Assembly: GCA_046154645.1 (NCBI GenBank)
Contig: JBJXDZ010000098.1
Span: 1-64,000 of the forward strand
Length of the DNA: 64,000 nt
Direction: 5' to 3'
Source of the DNA: Ga0077555 sp046154645
GTDB taxonomy: Bacteria; Pseudomonadota; Alphaproteobacteria; Rhizobiales; Hyphomicrobiaceae
Shown: positions 8,168 through 17,095 of the stretch, one piece after another
Layout of the letters: each line of letters starts with the position of its first letter
Numbering within the stretch: the stretch's first letter is position 1
Translations under genes and position numbers: made by a program
Notes under the pieces: generated by a model
What the model was told of the DNA's origin: nothing
The model's database searches: none
The model's input: only the letters and a program-made list of their open reading frames with translations

Positions 8168-9097
8168 ATGGAAATGCATCAGGTCCGCTATTTCTTGGCC
8201 GTGGCAGAAAAACTCAATTTCACGCGCGCGGCGGAGACTTGCAACGTCACGCAACCGACGATGACGCGCGCCATCAAGCTGCTCGAGCATGAGCTTGGCG
8301 GCGCGCTGTTCAATCGCGAGCGGAACCAGACGCATCTGACCGAGCTCGGTCGGATGATGCTGCCGTACATGCAGCAGATCTGGCAGCAACTTGCCGAGGC
8401 CAAACAGCGGGCCCAGTCCTACAGTCGAACCGACCGGGCCGCACTCAGTCTCGGGTTGATGTGCACCATCGCACCGAGCATGCTGATGGCACTGGTGCAA
8501 TCCCTGCGCCGGAACCATCCGACGATCGAGCTGCAAATCACGGATGCCACAAGCGCTGATCTGCAGGACAAGCTCGTGTGCGGTGAGATCGAGGTGGCGA
8601 TCATGGCACAGGCGGAGCCATACACCGAGCGGCTGCACCATGTGTCGCTCTACCGCGAGCCGTTCGTGATCGCGGTCGCACAGGATAGCCCGCTTGCCCA
8701 GCAGGAGTTCATCAAGGTCCGCGACCTCGACGGTCTCGACTATCTCGACCGCATCAATTGCGAGTTCGGCGACCATGCCGAGCGAATCTTCCTCGAGCAG
8801 GAGGTGAGGGACCGCACCGTCTACAAGAGCGACCGCGACGACTGGATCCTGGCCATGGCGTCAGCGGGTCTTGGCTATGCCTTCCTCCCCGAACAATGCG
8901 CCGCGCATGGCGATGTGGCGGTCCGCCGGCTGGTCGAACCGGAGATCTGGCGTGAAGTCTGCCTCGTGACGGTGCGTGGCCGCCCCTACTCGACCCCGCT
9001 GGGAGCGCTCGTTCGCGAGGCGACGCGGCTGTTTCGCAAGCCTGTTGAGGATGTCGACCTCGAAGCCGATGATCCCCTGCTAGGCGATCCGCTGTAG
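8168..9097 (+). CDS. LysR-family transcriptional regulator
   Basis: A 309-aa regulator. The N-terminal winged helix is classic (FLAVAEKLNFTRAAETCNVTQPTMTRAIKLLE) and the rest is a LysR substrate domain. The start at 8168 lies 51 bp after the anti-sigma gene. The next gene in the same direction is a peroxiredoxin, followed by a second, similar LysR gene on the opposite strand; regulation of the peroxiredoxin is a reasonable guess. Confidence 0.92.
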   Translation: MEMHQVRYFLAVAEKLNFTRAAETCNVTQPTMTRAIKLLEHELGGALFNRERNQTHLTELGRMMLPYMQQIWQQLAEAKQRAQSYSRTDRAALSLGLMCTIAPSMLMALVQSLRRNHPTIELQITDATSADLQDKLVCGEIEVAIMAQAEPYTERLHHVSLYREPFVIAVAQDSPLAQQEFIKVRDLDGLDYLDRINCEFGDHAERIFLEQEVRDRTVYKSDRDDWILAMASAGLGYAFLPEQCAAHGDVAVRRLVEPEIWREVCLVTVRGRPYSTPLGALVREATRLFRKPVEDVDLEADDPLLGDPL

Positions 9098-9264
9098 GAC
9101 GCTGGCTCATTGCTGTGAGCGCTGCCGCGGCATCGAGGCGGTGGCTACACAATCGCGCGCGACCATAGCCAACGCCTATGGATTGCATCGCGCACGGACA
9201 TGTTGAGCGTGCGGCGAAAAGCACTACACTCAGGCCTCCTGATGTGGGATGGACCGAGGCCGAC

Positions 9265-9984
9265 ATGCCCCCTGGTGACGTTGCCAAGACACTCGACGAC
9301 ACGCTCGAGCGGCTGCTGCAGGCGGACGCCCCCCTGGCCGAACGGCTCGCCGAATACGCAACCATCCTGCGCGAAATCAATCGGCCATTTGCAGAAGCTG
9401 TCGACCGCCTGATCGTGCGGCTCATGGAGGTTGGCGTCGGTGCCACAGCCCCGAACGTCGGCGAGACACTGCCACCCTTTCTCCTCCCGGACGAGGAAGG
9501 CCATCTGGTCGCGCTGGACCACCTGCTCGCCACTGGCCCGCTGGTCGTCGCCTTCCGTCGCGGTCACTGGTGTCCCTATTGCCAGCTGGCGACGCAAGCG
9601 CTCGCCGGCATCCAGGCCGCAATCCACCAGCGCGGCGCCCGCCTCGTCGTCCTCACACCCGAGCGCGAGCAGTTCGCGCGCCAGCTGAAACACCAATCCG
9701 GCGCCACGTTCCCGATCCTCTCGGACGTCGACAACGGCTATGCCATGGCGGTCGGACTCGCCATCTCGGTTGGCGCGGAAATGAAGGAATTCATGACCGT
9801 CCGGGGTCGCAAACTCGACGCCTACCACGGCAACGCCGCCTGGCTGCTGCCGATCCCGGCCACGTTTGTGCTCGATCAAGCCGGGCAGATTGTCATGCGG
9901 CACGTCGATCCCGACTATCGACGCCGCGCTGAATCCAGCGACATCCTCTCAGCGCTCGACGTCGTCATGCGGCAGATCCCGTGA
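9265..9984 (+). CDS. peroxiredoxin-like protein (AhpC/TSA family)
   Basis: A 239-aa thioredoxin-fold protein. The segment RRGHWCPYCQ holds cysteines at about 103 and 106, the place of the peroxidatic cysteine in AhpC/TSA enzymes but arranged as CxxC. The first 55 residues form an extra helical region. I use the ATG at 9265 behind a GAGG site; an earlier in-frame start at 9178 lacks a good site. Expected role: peroxide reduction in the cytoplasm. The last 20 bp overlap the 3' end of the convergent LysR gene. Confidence 0.85.
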   Translation: MPPGDVAKTLDDTLERLLQADAPLAERLAEYATILREINRPFAEAVDRLIVRLMEVGVGATAPNVGETLPPFLLPDEEGHLVALDHLLATGPLVVAFRRGHWCPYCQLATQALAGIQAAIHQRGARLVVLTPEREQFARQLKHQSGATFPILSDVDNGYAMAVGLAISVGAEMKEFMTVRGRKLDAYHGNAAWLLPIPATFVLDQAGQIVMRHVDPDYRRRAESSDILSALDVVMRQIP

Positions 9985-10861
9985 TGCGGGGCCAGTCAGC
10001 AGCCCGCAGCAGCTTCAGCAGCGTGGCCGCCACCGGCGATCGCGTTCGCCCGGCGACGGCATACGCATAGACCGTGCGCTCAAAACTAATGCCGCTCACG
10101 GGCATGAACCGAAGCGGCGCCGCCATGGCAGCGCTGCGTGGGCCGATGGCGACCCCGACTTTTGCCGCCAGCATCGCCTCGAGATCTGCTTCATTGGCGA
10201 CCACGTGCCCCGATTGAATGGGCAGGCCCGCCGCTTGCAGCAGTTGGCTCACCGTATCGGCCTGCTCGCAATAGGCCCGCTGCAGCAGCCTTTCGCCCTT
10301 CAGATGCTCAAGCTCCAGGGCATTGCGTGCCGTGAGAGGGTGGTCTCGTGCGACGAGCAGGCCGCAGGCTTCCGTGAACAACGGCCAGGCATCGAGCCGC
10401 TCCCATTCACTGCCGAGCGAACCTGCAACAGCAAGGGCCGCCTCGCCCTTCTTCAAGGCCTCGCCGACCTCGTTCGTGGTCCCGCGGACAAACTTCAGCT
10501 CGAGACCGCTGAAGGCCGCGATCAGCTCGCTCAGATGTGGAATGAGCAGGTTCATGCCGATCGTGCGCGAGAGCGCGATCGGCAGCGGCGCCACTGTCCC
10601 GCCTTTCATCAACTTGGCGAGCAGCTTGGCATTGAGCGCACTCTCGTAGCACTGCTGCAACAGCGGCAGCATGCGCTGTCCGAGATCGGTCAGATGGGTC
10701 AGATTGCGCTCACGCCGGAACAGCTCACCGCCAAGCTCATCCTCGAGCAGCTTGATTCCGCGCGTCAGCGATGGTTGCGCGATGTTGCATTCCTCGGCCG
10801 CCCGGGTGAAATTGAGTGTCCGTGTCGTTGCGATGAAGTACCGGATCTGATGCATTTCCAT
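9965..10861 (-). CDS. LysR-family transcriptional regulator
   Basis: A 298-aa regulator whose N-terminus (MEMHQIRYFIATTRTLNFTR) closely resembles that of the LysR protein at 8168-9097, so they are probably paralogues. The start at 10861 has GGAAGTG in front; an upstream frame to 10909 adds a non-conserved leader. Its stop lies inside the 3' end of the peroxiredoxin gene (20-bp tail-to-tail overlap), so the two transcripts could interfere. Effector unknown. Confidence 0.9.
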   Translation of the reverse strand: MEMHQIRYFIATTRTLNFTRAAEECNIAQPSLTRGIKLLEDELGGELFRRERNLTHLTDLGQRMLPLLQQCYESALNAKLLAKLMKGGTVAPLPIALSRTIGMNLLIPHLSELIAAFSGLELKFVRGTTNEVGEALKKGEAALAVAGSLGSEWERLDAWPLFTEACGLLVARDHPLTARNALELEHLKGERLLQRAYCEQADTVSQLLQAAGLPIQSGHVVANEADLEAMLAAKVGVAIGPRSAAMAAPLRFMPVSGISFERTVYAYAVAGRTRSPVAATLLKLLRAADWPRITGSAA

Positions 10862-11060
10862 GGGGCACTTCCGTCGGTTCAGCCAATGTCCGAGATCCGA
10901 ACGATGCACTATGAACGTTGCATGACAACAAAACTATGACGCTGTCACGAATGCAACCACCAGCGATCCGGTGGATCGCTGTCCCAGGGAGTAAGGCCTG
11001 CCCCGATCGCCCCTGACCGCCCCTGATGCGGTTCCGCGCTGCGCAGCTACGTTAATGGCC

Positions 11061-13100
11061 TCAGGGCCGCACCTGCGCCTCGATGTTGAGTTGCTCGAGC
11101 AGCAACCCCGCCCCGCCAACGGGCTGCGCCAATAATAAAGTCAATTGCGCGACGCTCAAGGGTGTCTTGGGTCTGGCCTTCAGCGCCAGGGTTTGGCCGG
11201 GCTTGGCCAGGAAGCGCGACAGACCCTGCAGCAACGGTTCGTGCACCCCGGGCTTCGCTGGATCGTCCAGCATTTGCCTGAGGAATCCAATCGCCTGCTG
11301 CGCTGCCACGTCGGGAGGTCCGGCGAGCCCCGCCCCACGCTGTGCGAACGCCAGCACGCCCCCGTCCTTGATCGTCAGATCGAGCCCATCCAGCTGGAAA
11401 TTCTGCGCCGCCGCCGCAAACTGGCCCGGAGCCGTGCTGAACGCACTCGGCGCGACCTTGCCGAGCGTCAGCTCACCCGAGACGGTACCAAGGCCAACCA
11501 CGGAAATCTCGATGGGTGAGACCCGGAACATAGTTTTGGCGGCGTCGAAAGCCGTCCCGATGTCGGACTGCGCGTCGAGGATCCGAAGCCCGCTGTCGCG
11601 CAGAATCGCCATATTGGGATCGGTCGGACTGACCGGTGTCTTGGACTTCGAAAGCAGGCGAACCGACGTCGGAATGCCATTGATGAATTGACCCCAGCTG
11701 GCCTTGAAGATCTCGATATCGAGTGGTTGGCGCGTTTGCGGATCCTGCATGGACAACCCATTGAGCTCGAAGCCCGCCAGCATGGGCAGCCAAAGCATGG
11801 CGTCGGGCATGGGCGACTGGCCCGGCGGCGGCGACAGCATGCGGCCGGTGGTGCGCATGATGCCTGCGAGGTCGAGGCCCTGCAGGGCAAACGCGTTGAG
11901 CTTGAAGGGCGGTTGTGCATTGCCGGCACCGGCCCCGGCACCGATGGTGTCGATCTTGTCGACGCGCATTTCGCCGAGCTTGCCATGCTTCAGTTGTGCC
12001 ATGGAGATGGCGCCAATGCCGATATCGAAGGCCTGCGGGATCGCTTGGTTCTTGATGCGCAGGCCGCGCATCTCGAAGCCGGACATGCTCATGCCTTCGT
12101 AGACATTGGCCAACGTCGTTGCGGCGGCGGCAATCTGAGGCGGCGGCGCGGTAGGCGCCATATTGCCGATGGCTGCGAAGATGTCCGCCAGCTTGGCATG
12201 CGAAATCTTGCTCGGATCGATGCCTATGCTGTCGCCGCTGATCGAGGCACATTCGAAGGTGCCGCCATCGGGCATGGCAAGCGAGTAGGTGCCGGCACTG
12301 AACTTGCCCTGCACCGGATAGTAGCCATCGACGGCCTTGCGGCGGTCGAGCCCCAAGCCGAAGTACGGGAGCATATCGATGTCGGCGACCTTGAGGTCCA
12401 GCATGGTGCCGCGACCCATCGGAGCGCCGGGACCACCGGCGATGGCGACCGAGCCGACATTGAATTGCGCCATTCGGCCATCGGCAAGGCCGTCGATTTT
12501 GACATTCGAGTACGTGTACGTGATCGGATAGGACGCGGGCGCTGCCGGCCGCCCGCGTGGCTGCACCAATGGAGCAGTCGCCGGCAAGGTAGCCGCGACC
12601 GTCACGGTGGGGATGGAAATGGTGGAGGCCTGCATGGTGGCGAACCAAGCGGCCTGCCGGACGACGGCGTCCGTGGCTGGCGGCATAACGGGCATCGCGC
12701 GTGCCATGCGGAAATCCTGCAGCACGGCAGACGGCGCTGTCTGTGCCATCGTCACCAAGGATCCGAAGGCGAGTGTTGATTCAATGCCGGTGAATTCCAG
12801 GCGGCTGGCAGATATGTCGCTGCTCCAGGGGCTGACGCCCTCGGCAACGACGGAGGCAGCTTTCCAGGTCGAAGGTCGATCACCTGGCGTGGTGACGCTG
12901 ATGTCGGCGACGCGTAGCGCGCGCGACCAAAGATCGAAATTCACAGCGCCATAGGTCGCCGTCGCGCCACTGGCTCGCAACGACACGAACGTGCGCTCGA
13001 CCTCGGCGGTTGCACGGCCCTTGGTCCAGAACGTGGCCCCGACTGCACCAAGTGCAAGGGCCGCCACCAGGCAGGCACCGATCAGCCAACCCTTGCGCAT
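11061..13100 (-). CDS. large exported or membrane-anchored protein, unknown function
   Basis: A 679-aa protein with one N-terminal hydrophobic segment (LIGACLVAALALGAVGATF) and no further clear membrane span. The body is rich in repeated beta-like stretches such as FELNGLSMQDP and FQLDGLDLTIKDGG, reminiscent of AsmA/DUF945-like periplasmic proteins. That resemblance is by impression only. The start at 13100 has a GGAGA site. It stands alone, 115 bp from the CoA-transferase gene on the same strand. Confidence 0.75.
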   Translation of the reverse strand: MRKGWLIGACLVAALALGAVGATFWTKGRATAEVERTFVSLRASGATATYGAVNFDLWSRALRVADISVTTPGDRPSTWKAASVVAEGVSPWSSDISASRLEFTGIESTLAFGSLVTMAQTAPSAVLQDFRMARAMPVMPPATDAVVRQAAWFATMQASTISIPTVTVAATLPATAPLVQPRGRPAAPASYPITYTYSNVKIDGLADGRMAQFNVGSVAIAGGPGAPMGRGTMLDLKVADIDMLPYFGLGLDRRKAVDGYYPVQGKFSAGTYSLAMPDGGTFECASISGDSIGIDPSKISHAKLADIFAAIGNMAPTAPPPQIAAAATTLANVYEGMSMSGFEMRGLRIKNQAIPQAFDIGIGAISMAQLKHGKLGEMRVDKIDTIGAGAGAGNAQPPFKLNAFALQGLDLAGIMRTTGRMLSPPPGQSPMPDAMLWLPMLAGFELNGLSMQDPQTRQPLDIEIFKASWGQFINGIPTSVRLLSKSKTPVSPTDPNMAILRDSGLRILDAQSDIGTAFDAAKTMFRVSPIEISVVGLGTVSGELTLGKVAPSAFSTAPGQFAAAAQNFQLDGLDLTIKDGGVLAFAQRGAGLAGPPDVAAQQAIGFLRQMLDDPAKPGVHEPLLQGLSRFLAKPGQTLALKARPKTPLSVAQLTLLLAQPVGGAGLLLEQLNIEAQVRP

Positions 13101-13215
13101 GCGAGTCTCCTTCAAAAATGCATTGGTACGCGTGCACCAACTCTACTCACCTCGCGTCGACGTGCCACCCGCAATTGCACATCGCCGCGCCGTTCGTGGT
13201 GGACAACCAATCCCA

Positions 13216-14442
13216 TCAACCGGCGATGACTTTGGCAGACTTCAGGTCGCCGATGGCTTCCGTGTCCAGTTTCAGCCAATCTGCCAGCACAGCCGTCGTA
13301 TGCTCACCGAGCAATGGCGCCGGCGCCACCTTGGGTGGCTCGCCGCCGAAGCGCACCGGCCACCCGCTCATGACGTAGTCGCCATTCGCAGGATGCTGCA
13401 TGGTTTGGCGAATCTTGCGATCCTGCAACGTTTTGTCGTCGGCAAGCTCGCGCGTATCAAGTACGGGGCCGGCCGGAATGCTGGCACCGCTGACCAGCTG
13501 GGTTGCCGTGTGCTTGTCGAGTTGCCGCGTCCAGGCCGTCACGATGGCGTCGACTTCGGCCCGGTTCGCCGTGCGCGCCGCGGGCGTGTCGAAGCGCTTG
13601 TCGCCGAGCAGATCCTCGCGTCCCATCACTTTCAGCAGTCGCGTCCAATGCTCGGGATTGGCTGGACTCGTGAATATATAAACGTAATCGTTCGGTCCGC
13701 CGCCCTTGGTCGGATAGACGCCGATCGGTGGATTGCCGCCGCCCACCGTTTTGGCGCCGGCGCGTGGCGCAGCTTTGCCGTCCGTCCGCTCCATGTAGCA
13801 AAAGGCGTTGCGGATGTAGTGCAGGATGGAATCCTGCATCGCAACCTGCAAATGCTCGCCCTGGCCGGTGCGCAGGCGGCGCACATAGGCGCCGAGAATC
13901 GACACCGCCATGATCATGCCCGTGCCGGTGTCGCCGATGGTGGCGCCTGGTTTGCAGGGTGGCCCGTCCTCATGTCCCGTGATCGACATCAGGCCGCCGC
14001 AGGCCTGTGCAATCATGTCGAAGGCCAGTCCCTTCTCGTAGGGACTGCCAGCGCCAAAGCCTTTGATCTGACAAAAGATGATGGCGGGATTGATCGCCTT
14101 GATCACCTCATAGCCGAGGCCCAGCCGCTCGATGGCTCCCGGCGCGAAGTTCTCGATCATGACGTCGGCCTGCTTGGCGAGGCTCTTGACGATCTCCAGG
14201 CCCTTGGGGTCCTTGAGGTTGATGGCGACGGAGCGCTTGTTGGCATTGTACTGCAGGAAATACAGGGCATCCTTGTCGGGAGCGGTGCGGCCCGTCGAGC
14301 GCCCGGGATCGCCGACGCCGGGGTTCTCGACCTTCACCACATCGGCGCCCATCCAGGCCAGGGCCTCCGTACACGATGGACCGGCCTCGAACTGCGTCAA
14401 GTCGAGGATCTTGAGGCCCTGCAGACAGTTCTCTCCGCTCAT
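13216..14442 (-). CDS. CaiB/BaiF-type (class III) CoA-transferase
   Basis: A 408-aa protein with the family N-terminus (GLKILDLTQFEAGPSCTEALAWMGADVVKVENP), the GDPGRSTGR segment and the IGDTGTG region expected to hold the catalytic aspartate. It moves CoA between organic acids by a covalent acyl-enzyme route. The start at 14442 follows a GGAGA site; in-frame sequence further upstream is not conserved-looking. It is divergent from the tandem PLP-enzyme genes 162 bp away, suggesting a shared catabolic function. Acid substrate unknown. Confidence 0.92.
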   Translation of the reverse strand: MSGENCLQGLKILDLTQFEAGPSCTEALAWMGADVVKVENPGVGDPGRSTGRTAPDKDALYFLQYNANKRSVAINLKDPKGLEIVKSLAKQADVMIENFAPGAIERLGLGYEVIKAINPAIIFCQIKGFGAGSPYEKGLAFDMIAQACGGLMSITGHEDGPPCKPGATIGDTGTGMIMAVSILGAYVRRLRTGQGEHLQVAMQDSILHYIRNAFCYMERTDGKAAPRAGAKTVGGGNPPIGVYPTKGGGPNDYVYIFTSPANPEHWTRLLKVMGREDLLGDKRFDTPAARTANRAEVDAIVTAWTRQLDKHTATQLVSGASIPAGPVLDTRELADDKTLQDRKIRQTMQHPANGDYVMSGWPVRFGGEPPKVAPAPLLGEHTTAVLADWLKLDTEAIGDLKSAKVIAG

Positions 14443-14604
14443 CGTCGCAATCTCCATGCCCGTATGTTGCCCGGATGCTGCATGGAGCTTACGCCCGGTT
14501 TCGGGGGGACGTCGAGAACTTGCATGGAGCCTTGCATCTAGCCGTTTGCAGAACCCCAGGGCCGTGGGATGATCGCCGACATCATCCGTATCGGACAACC
14601 TGCC

Positions 14605-15738
14605 ATGCCATCACCGCCAAGCTATATCGACCCCATCGACAATCGAACCTATCCCATCGCTGAGCCGCGTTGGCGCTCGGACACCGGCCGCCCGCTCATG
14701 ATCACGGAACTGCCCGGCCTCAAGCGTGATCAGATTGATCGCGGACAGCGCTCGCTGTGGCGCTATCAGGCGGCATTGCCGGTGCGGATCACGGAACCCG
14801 TGAGCCTGGGCGAAGGTTGCACACCGTTGGTCGAGCGCACATGGCGGGGTGCGCGCACCCTGTTCAAGCTCGAGTGGTTCGCGCCCACGGGAAGTTTCAA
14901 GGATCGCGGAGCCTCGGTGATGATCTCGACGTTGCGTCAGCAGGGCGTGCGGCACCTCCTCGAAGACAGCAGCGGCAATGGTGGCGCGGCAATTGCTGCC
15001 TATGCTGCGGCGGCGGGCATCAAGGCCAAGATCCTGGTGCCGGCATCGACGCAGCCCGGCAAAACCGTGCAAATGCGCGCCTATGGTGCCGAGATCGAGT
15101 TGGTGCCAGGCACACGACAGAATACAGCCGAGGCAGCCGAGCGGCAGGCAGAACGCATCTTCTATGCCAGCCACAATTGGCAGGCGTTTTTCCTGCAAGG
15201 CACGAAAACACTGGCTTATGAGCTGTGGGAAGACCTCGGTTTCCGCGCGCCGGACAACATCATCATTCCGACCGGTGCGGGCAGCAATGTGCTGGGCTGC
15301 GATATCGGCTTCTCCGAACTGCTGCGTGCCGGCGAAATCAGCCGGCTGCCGCGCCTGTTCGCGGCCCAACCCGCACATTGCGCACCATTCCACGCGGCCT
15401 TTCAGTCGGGGGCCGACTCGACGGCGAGCTTCGAAGCCAAACCGACCATTGCCGAAGGCACCGCCATCGCGGTTCCCGTACGCGCCCGCGCGGTGCTTGC
15501 CGCCCTGCGTCGTTCGCGGGGTGCGACCGTTGCCGTCAGCGAGGACGAGATCATTGCTGCGACGCTGGAGTTGCCGACCAGCACGGGCCTCTATGCCGAG
15601 CCGACCTGCGCTATGGCCGCTGCAGCCGTGAGCAAGCTCAGGACTGCCGGCACCATTCGCGACGGAGAGGTCACGGTCGTGCTGCTCACCGGCACCGGCC
15701 TCAAGGCCACGCAGCGTGTGAGCGAACTACTGGCGTGA
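14605..15738 (+). CDS. threonine synthase-like PLP enzyme (fold type II), copy 1
   Basis: A 377-aa tryptophan-synthase-beta fold enzyme. The PLP lysine sits in PTGSFKDRG (about K99), with a DSSGNGGAA phosphate/substrate loop and a C-terminal LLTGTGLKAT segment. The start at 14605 is uncertain; an in-frame ATG at 14569 is equally possible. It is followed after 47 bp by a second fold-II enzyme and then an amidohydrolase. The family includes threonine synthase, threonine dehydratase and diaminopropionate lyase; the exact reaction is open. Confidence 0.88.
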   Translation: MPSPPSYIDPIDNRTYPIAEPRWRSDTGRPLMITELPGLKRDQIDRGQRSLWRYQAALPVRITEPVSLGEGCTPLVERTWRGARTLFKLEWFAPTGSFKDRGASVMISTLRQQGVRHLLEDSSGNGGAAIAAYAAAAGIKAKILVPASTQPGKTVQMRAYGAEIELVPGTRQNTAEAAERQAERIFYASHNWQAFFLQGTKTLAYELWEDLGFRAPDNIIIPTGAGSNVLGCDIGFSELLRAGEISRLPRLFAAQPAHCAPFHAAFQSGADSTASFEAKPTIAEGTAIAVPVRARAVLAALRRSRGATVAVSEDEIIAATLELPTSTGLYAEPTCAMAAAAVSKLRTAGTIRDGEVTVVLLTGTGLKATQRVSELLA

Positions 15739-15785
15739 GCCAAATTTCTGCGACGGGCGAGAAGCGTTACAGAGAGGCGGAAGCC

Positions 15786-17033
15786 ATGATCACGCCAGTC
15801 GGTTCAATGATCGACATCCCGACATTCGTCACCCATCTGGAATGCGGCCTGACGGGTGAGCATCATCCCCCGGACACATTGCACAACCTGTCGCGAGCCG
15901 GAAAGCCGCTATTGGTCCGCTACGACCTGGCAGCGCTCGGCAAAGCCGTGAGCAAAGACAGGATGCAGCGGCGCCCGCCGGATATGTGGCGCTACCGCGA
16001 GTTTCTCCCGGTCCGCCGCGCGGAAAACATCGTCACACTCGGCGAATGCATGACACCCTTGGTCAACGCACCACGCATCGCCCGTCAACTGGGGCGTGGA
16101 CGCTTGCTGGTCAAGGAAGAAGGCCGCCTGCCAACGGGATCCTTCAAGGCGCGCGGCTTGGCTCTCGCGGTCTCCATGGCCAAGGAGCTTGGCGTCAAGC
16201 GCATGGCCATGCCGACTGCGGGCAATGCCGGCGCTGCGCTGGCGGCCTACGCCACGCGCGCGGGCATCGAGTCGTACGTCTTCTGCCCGGACGACGCTCC
16301 CGAAGCGACGGTCAACGAAACCGCCTTGCTCGGCGGCAAGGTCTATCGCGTCAACGGCATCATCACCGAGCTTGGCCCCATCATTGACGCCGGCCGCGAC
16401 CGCATGGGCTGGTTCAATGTCTCGACCTTGAAGGAGCCCTACCGCATCGAGGGCAAGAAGACGATGGGTCTGGAACTCGCCGAGCAATTGGGCTGGCAAC
16501 TGCCTGACGTCATCTTCTACCCGACCGGTGGCGGCACGGGCCTCATAGGCATGTGGAAAGCCTTCGACGAGTTGCAAGCCATCGGCTGGATCGGCGCCAA
16601 GCGGCCACGCATGGTCGCCGTGCAGTCGACAACGTGCGCCCCGATCGTGCGGGCCATGGAGCAAGGGACCGAGTTCGCGGCACCCTGGCAGGGCGGCTTC
16701 ACCAGCGTGCCCGGCATGCGCGTGCCATTCACCATCGGTGACTTCCTGATCCTGCGCGTGCTGCGCGAAAGCCAGGGTTTCGGCATCGCCATTCGCGACG
16801 ATGAGGTTGAAGCGGCGCGTGCCGAATTCGGCCGCAGCGAAGGCATTCACTTGTGCCCGGAAGGCGCCGGTACCTATCTCGCCTACAAGCAGGCATTGGC
16901 GGAGGGGCGCATCGCACCGACTGACACAGCGGTGCTGTTCAATTGCGCATCGGGCCTCAAATATCCGATGCCACCGGTCACTGCGGCGCTCGATCGCAAC
17001 ACGCCGATTGACTACGCAGCCCTCGAGCATTGA
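15786..17033 (+). CDS. threonine synthase-like PLP enzyme (fold type II), copy 2
   Basis: A 415-aa enzyme with the PLP lysine in PTGSFKARG (about K121), the TAGNAGAAL loop and the YPTGGGTGLIG cofactor-binding glycines. A short N-terminal cysteine-containing segment (THLECGLTGE) recalls the zinc-ribbon-like start of threonine synthases, but only one cysteine is kept. The ribosome site is GAGAGGCGGA. It is diverged from copy 1, so the pair is unlikely to be a recent duplication. Confidence 0.9.
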   Translation: MITPVGSMIDIPTFVTHLECGLTGEHHPPDTLHNLSRAGKPLLVRYDLAALGKAVSKDRMQRRPPDMWRYREFLPVRRAENIVTLGECMTPLVNAPRIARQLGRGRLLVKEEGRLPTGSFKARGLALAVSMAKELGVKRMAMPTAGNAGAALAAYATRAGIESYVFCPDDAPEATVNETALLGGKVYRVNGIITELGPIIDAGRDRMGWFNVSTLKEPYRIEGKKTMGLELAEQLGWQLPDVIFYPTGGGTGLIGMWKAFDELQAIGWIGAKRPRMVAVQSTTCAPIVRAMEQGTEFAAPWQGGFTSVPGMRVPFTIGDFLILRVLRESQGFGIAIRDDEVEAARAEFGRSEGIHLCPEGAGTYLAYKQALAEGRIAPTDTAVLFNCASGLKYPMPPVTAALDRNTPIDYAALEH

Positions 17034-17095
17034 GCCGTGCAGGCAACGTCCCAGGACGGCAATCTTCTCATCTGATCCAACCCGCGAGGCACATC

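Noticed and set aside
12991..14541. Long plus-strand open frame of over 500 codons
   Set aside because: It is antisense to the CoA-transferase gene and the start of the 679-aa gene; its translation is low-complexity His/Arg/Ala-rich, as expected of antisense frames in GC-rich DNA.
15225..15785. Upstream extension of the second PLP enzyme frame
   Set aside because: The frame runs through the end of copy 1 in another phase; the strong ribosome site is at 15786 and the extension is Arg/His-rich shadow sequence.
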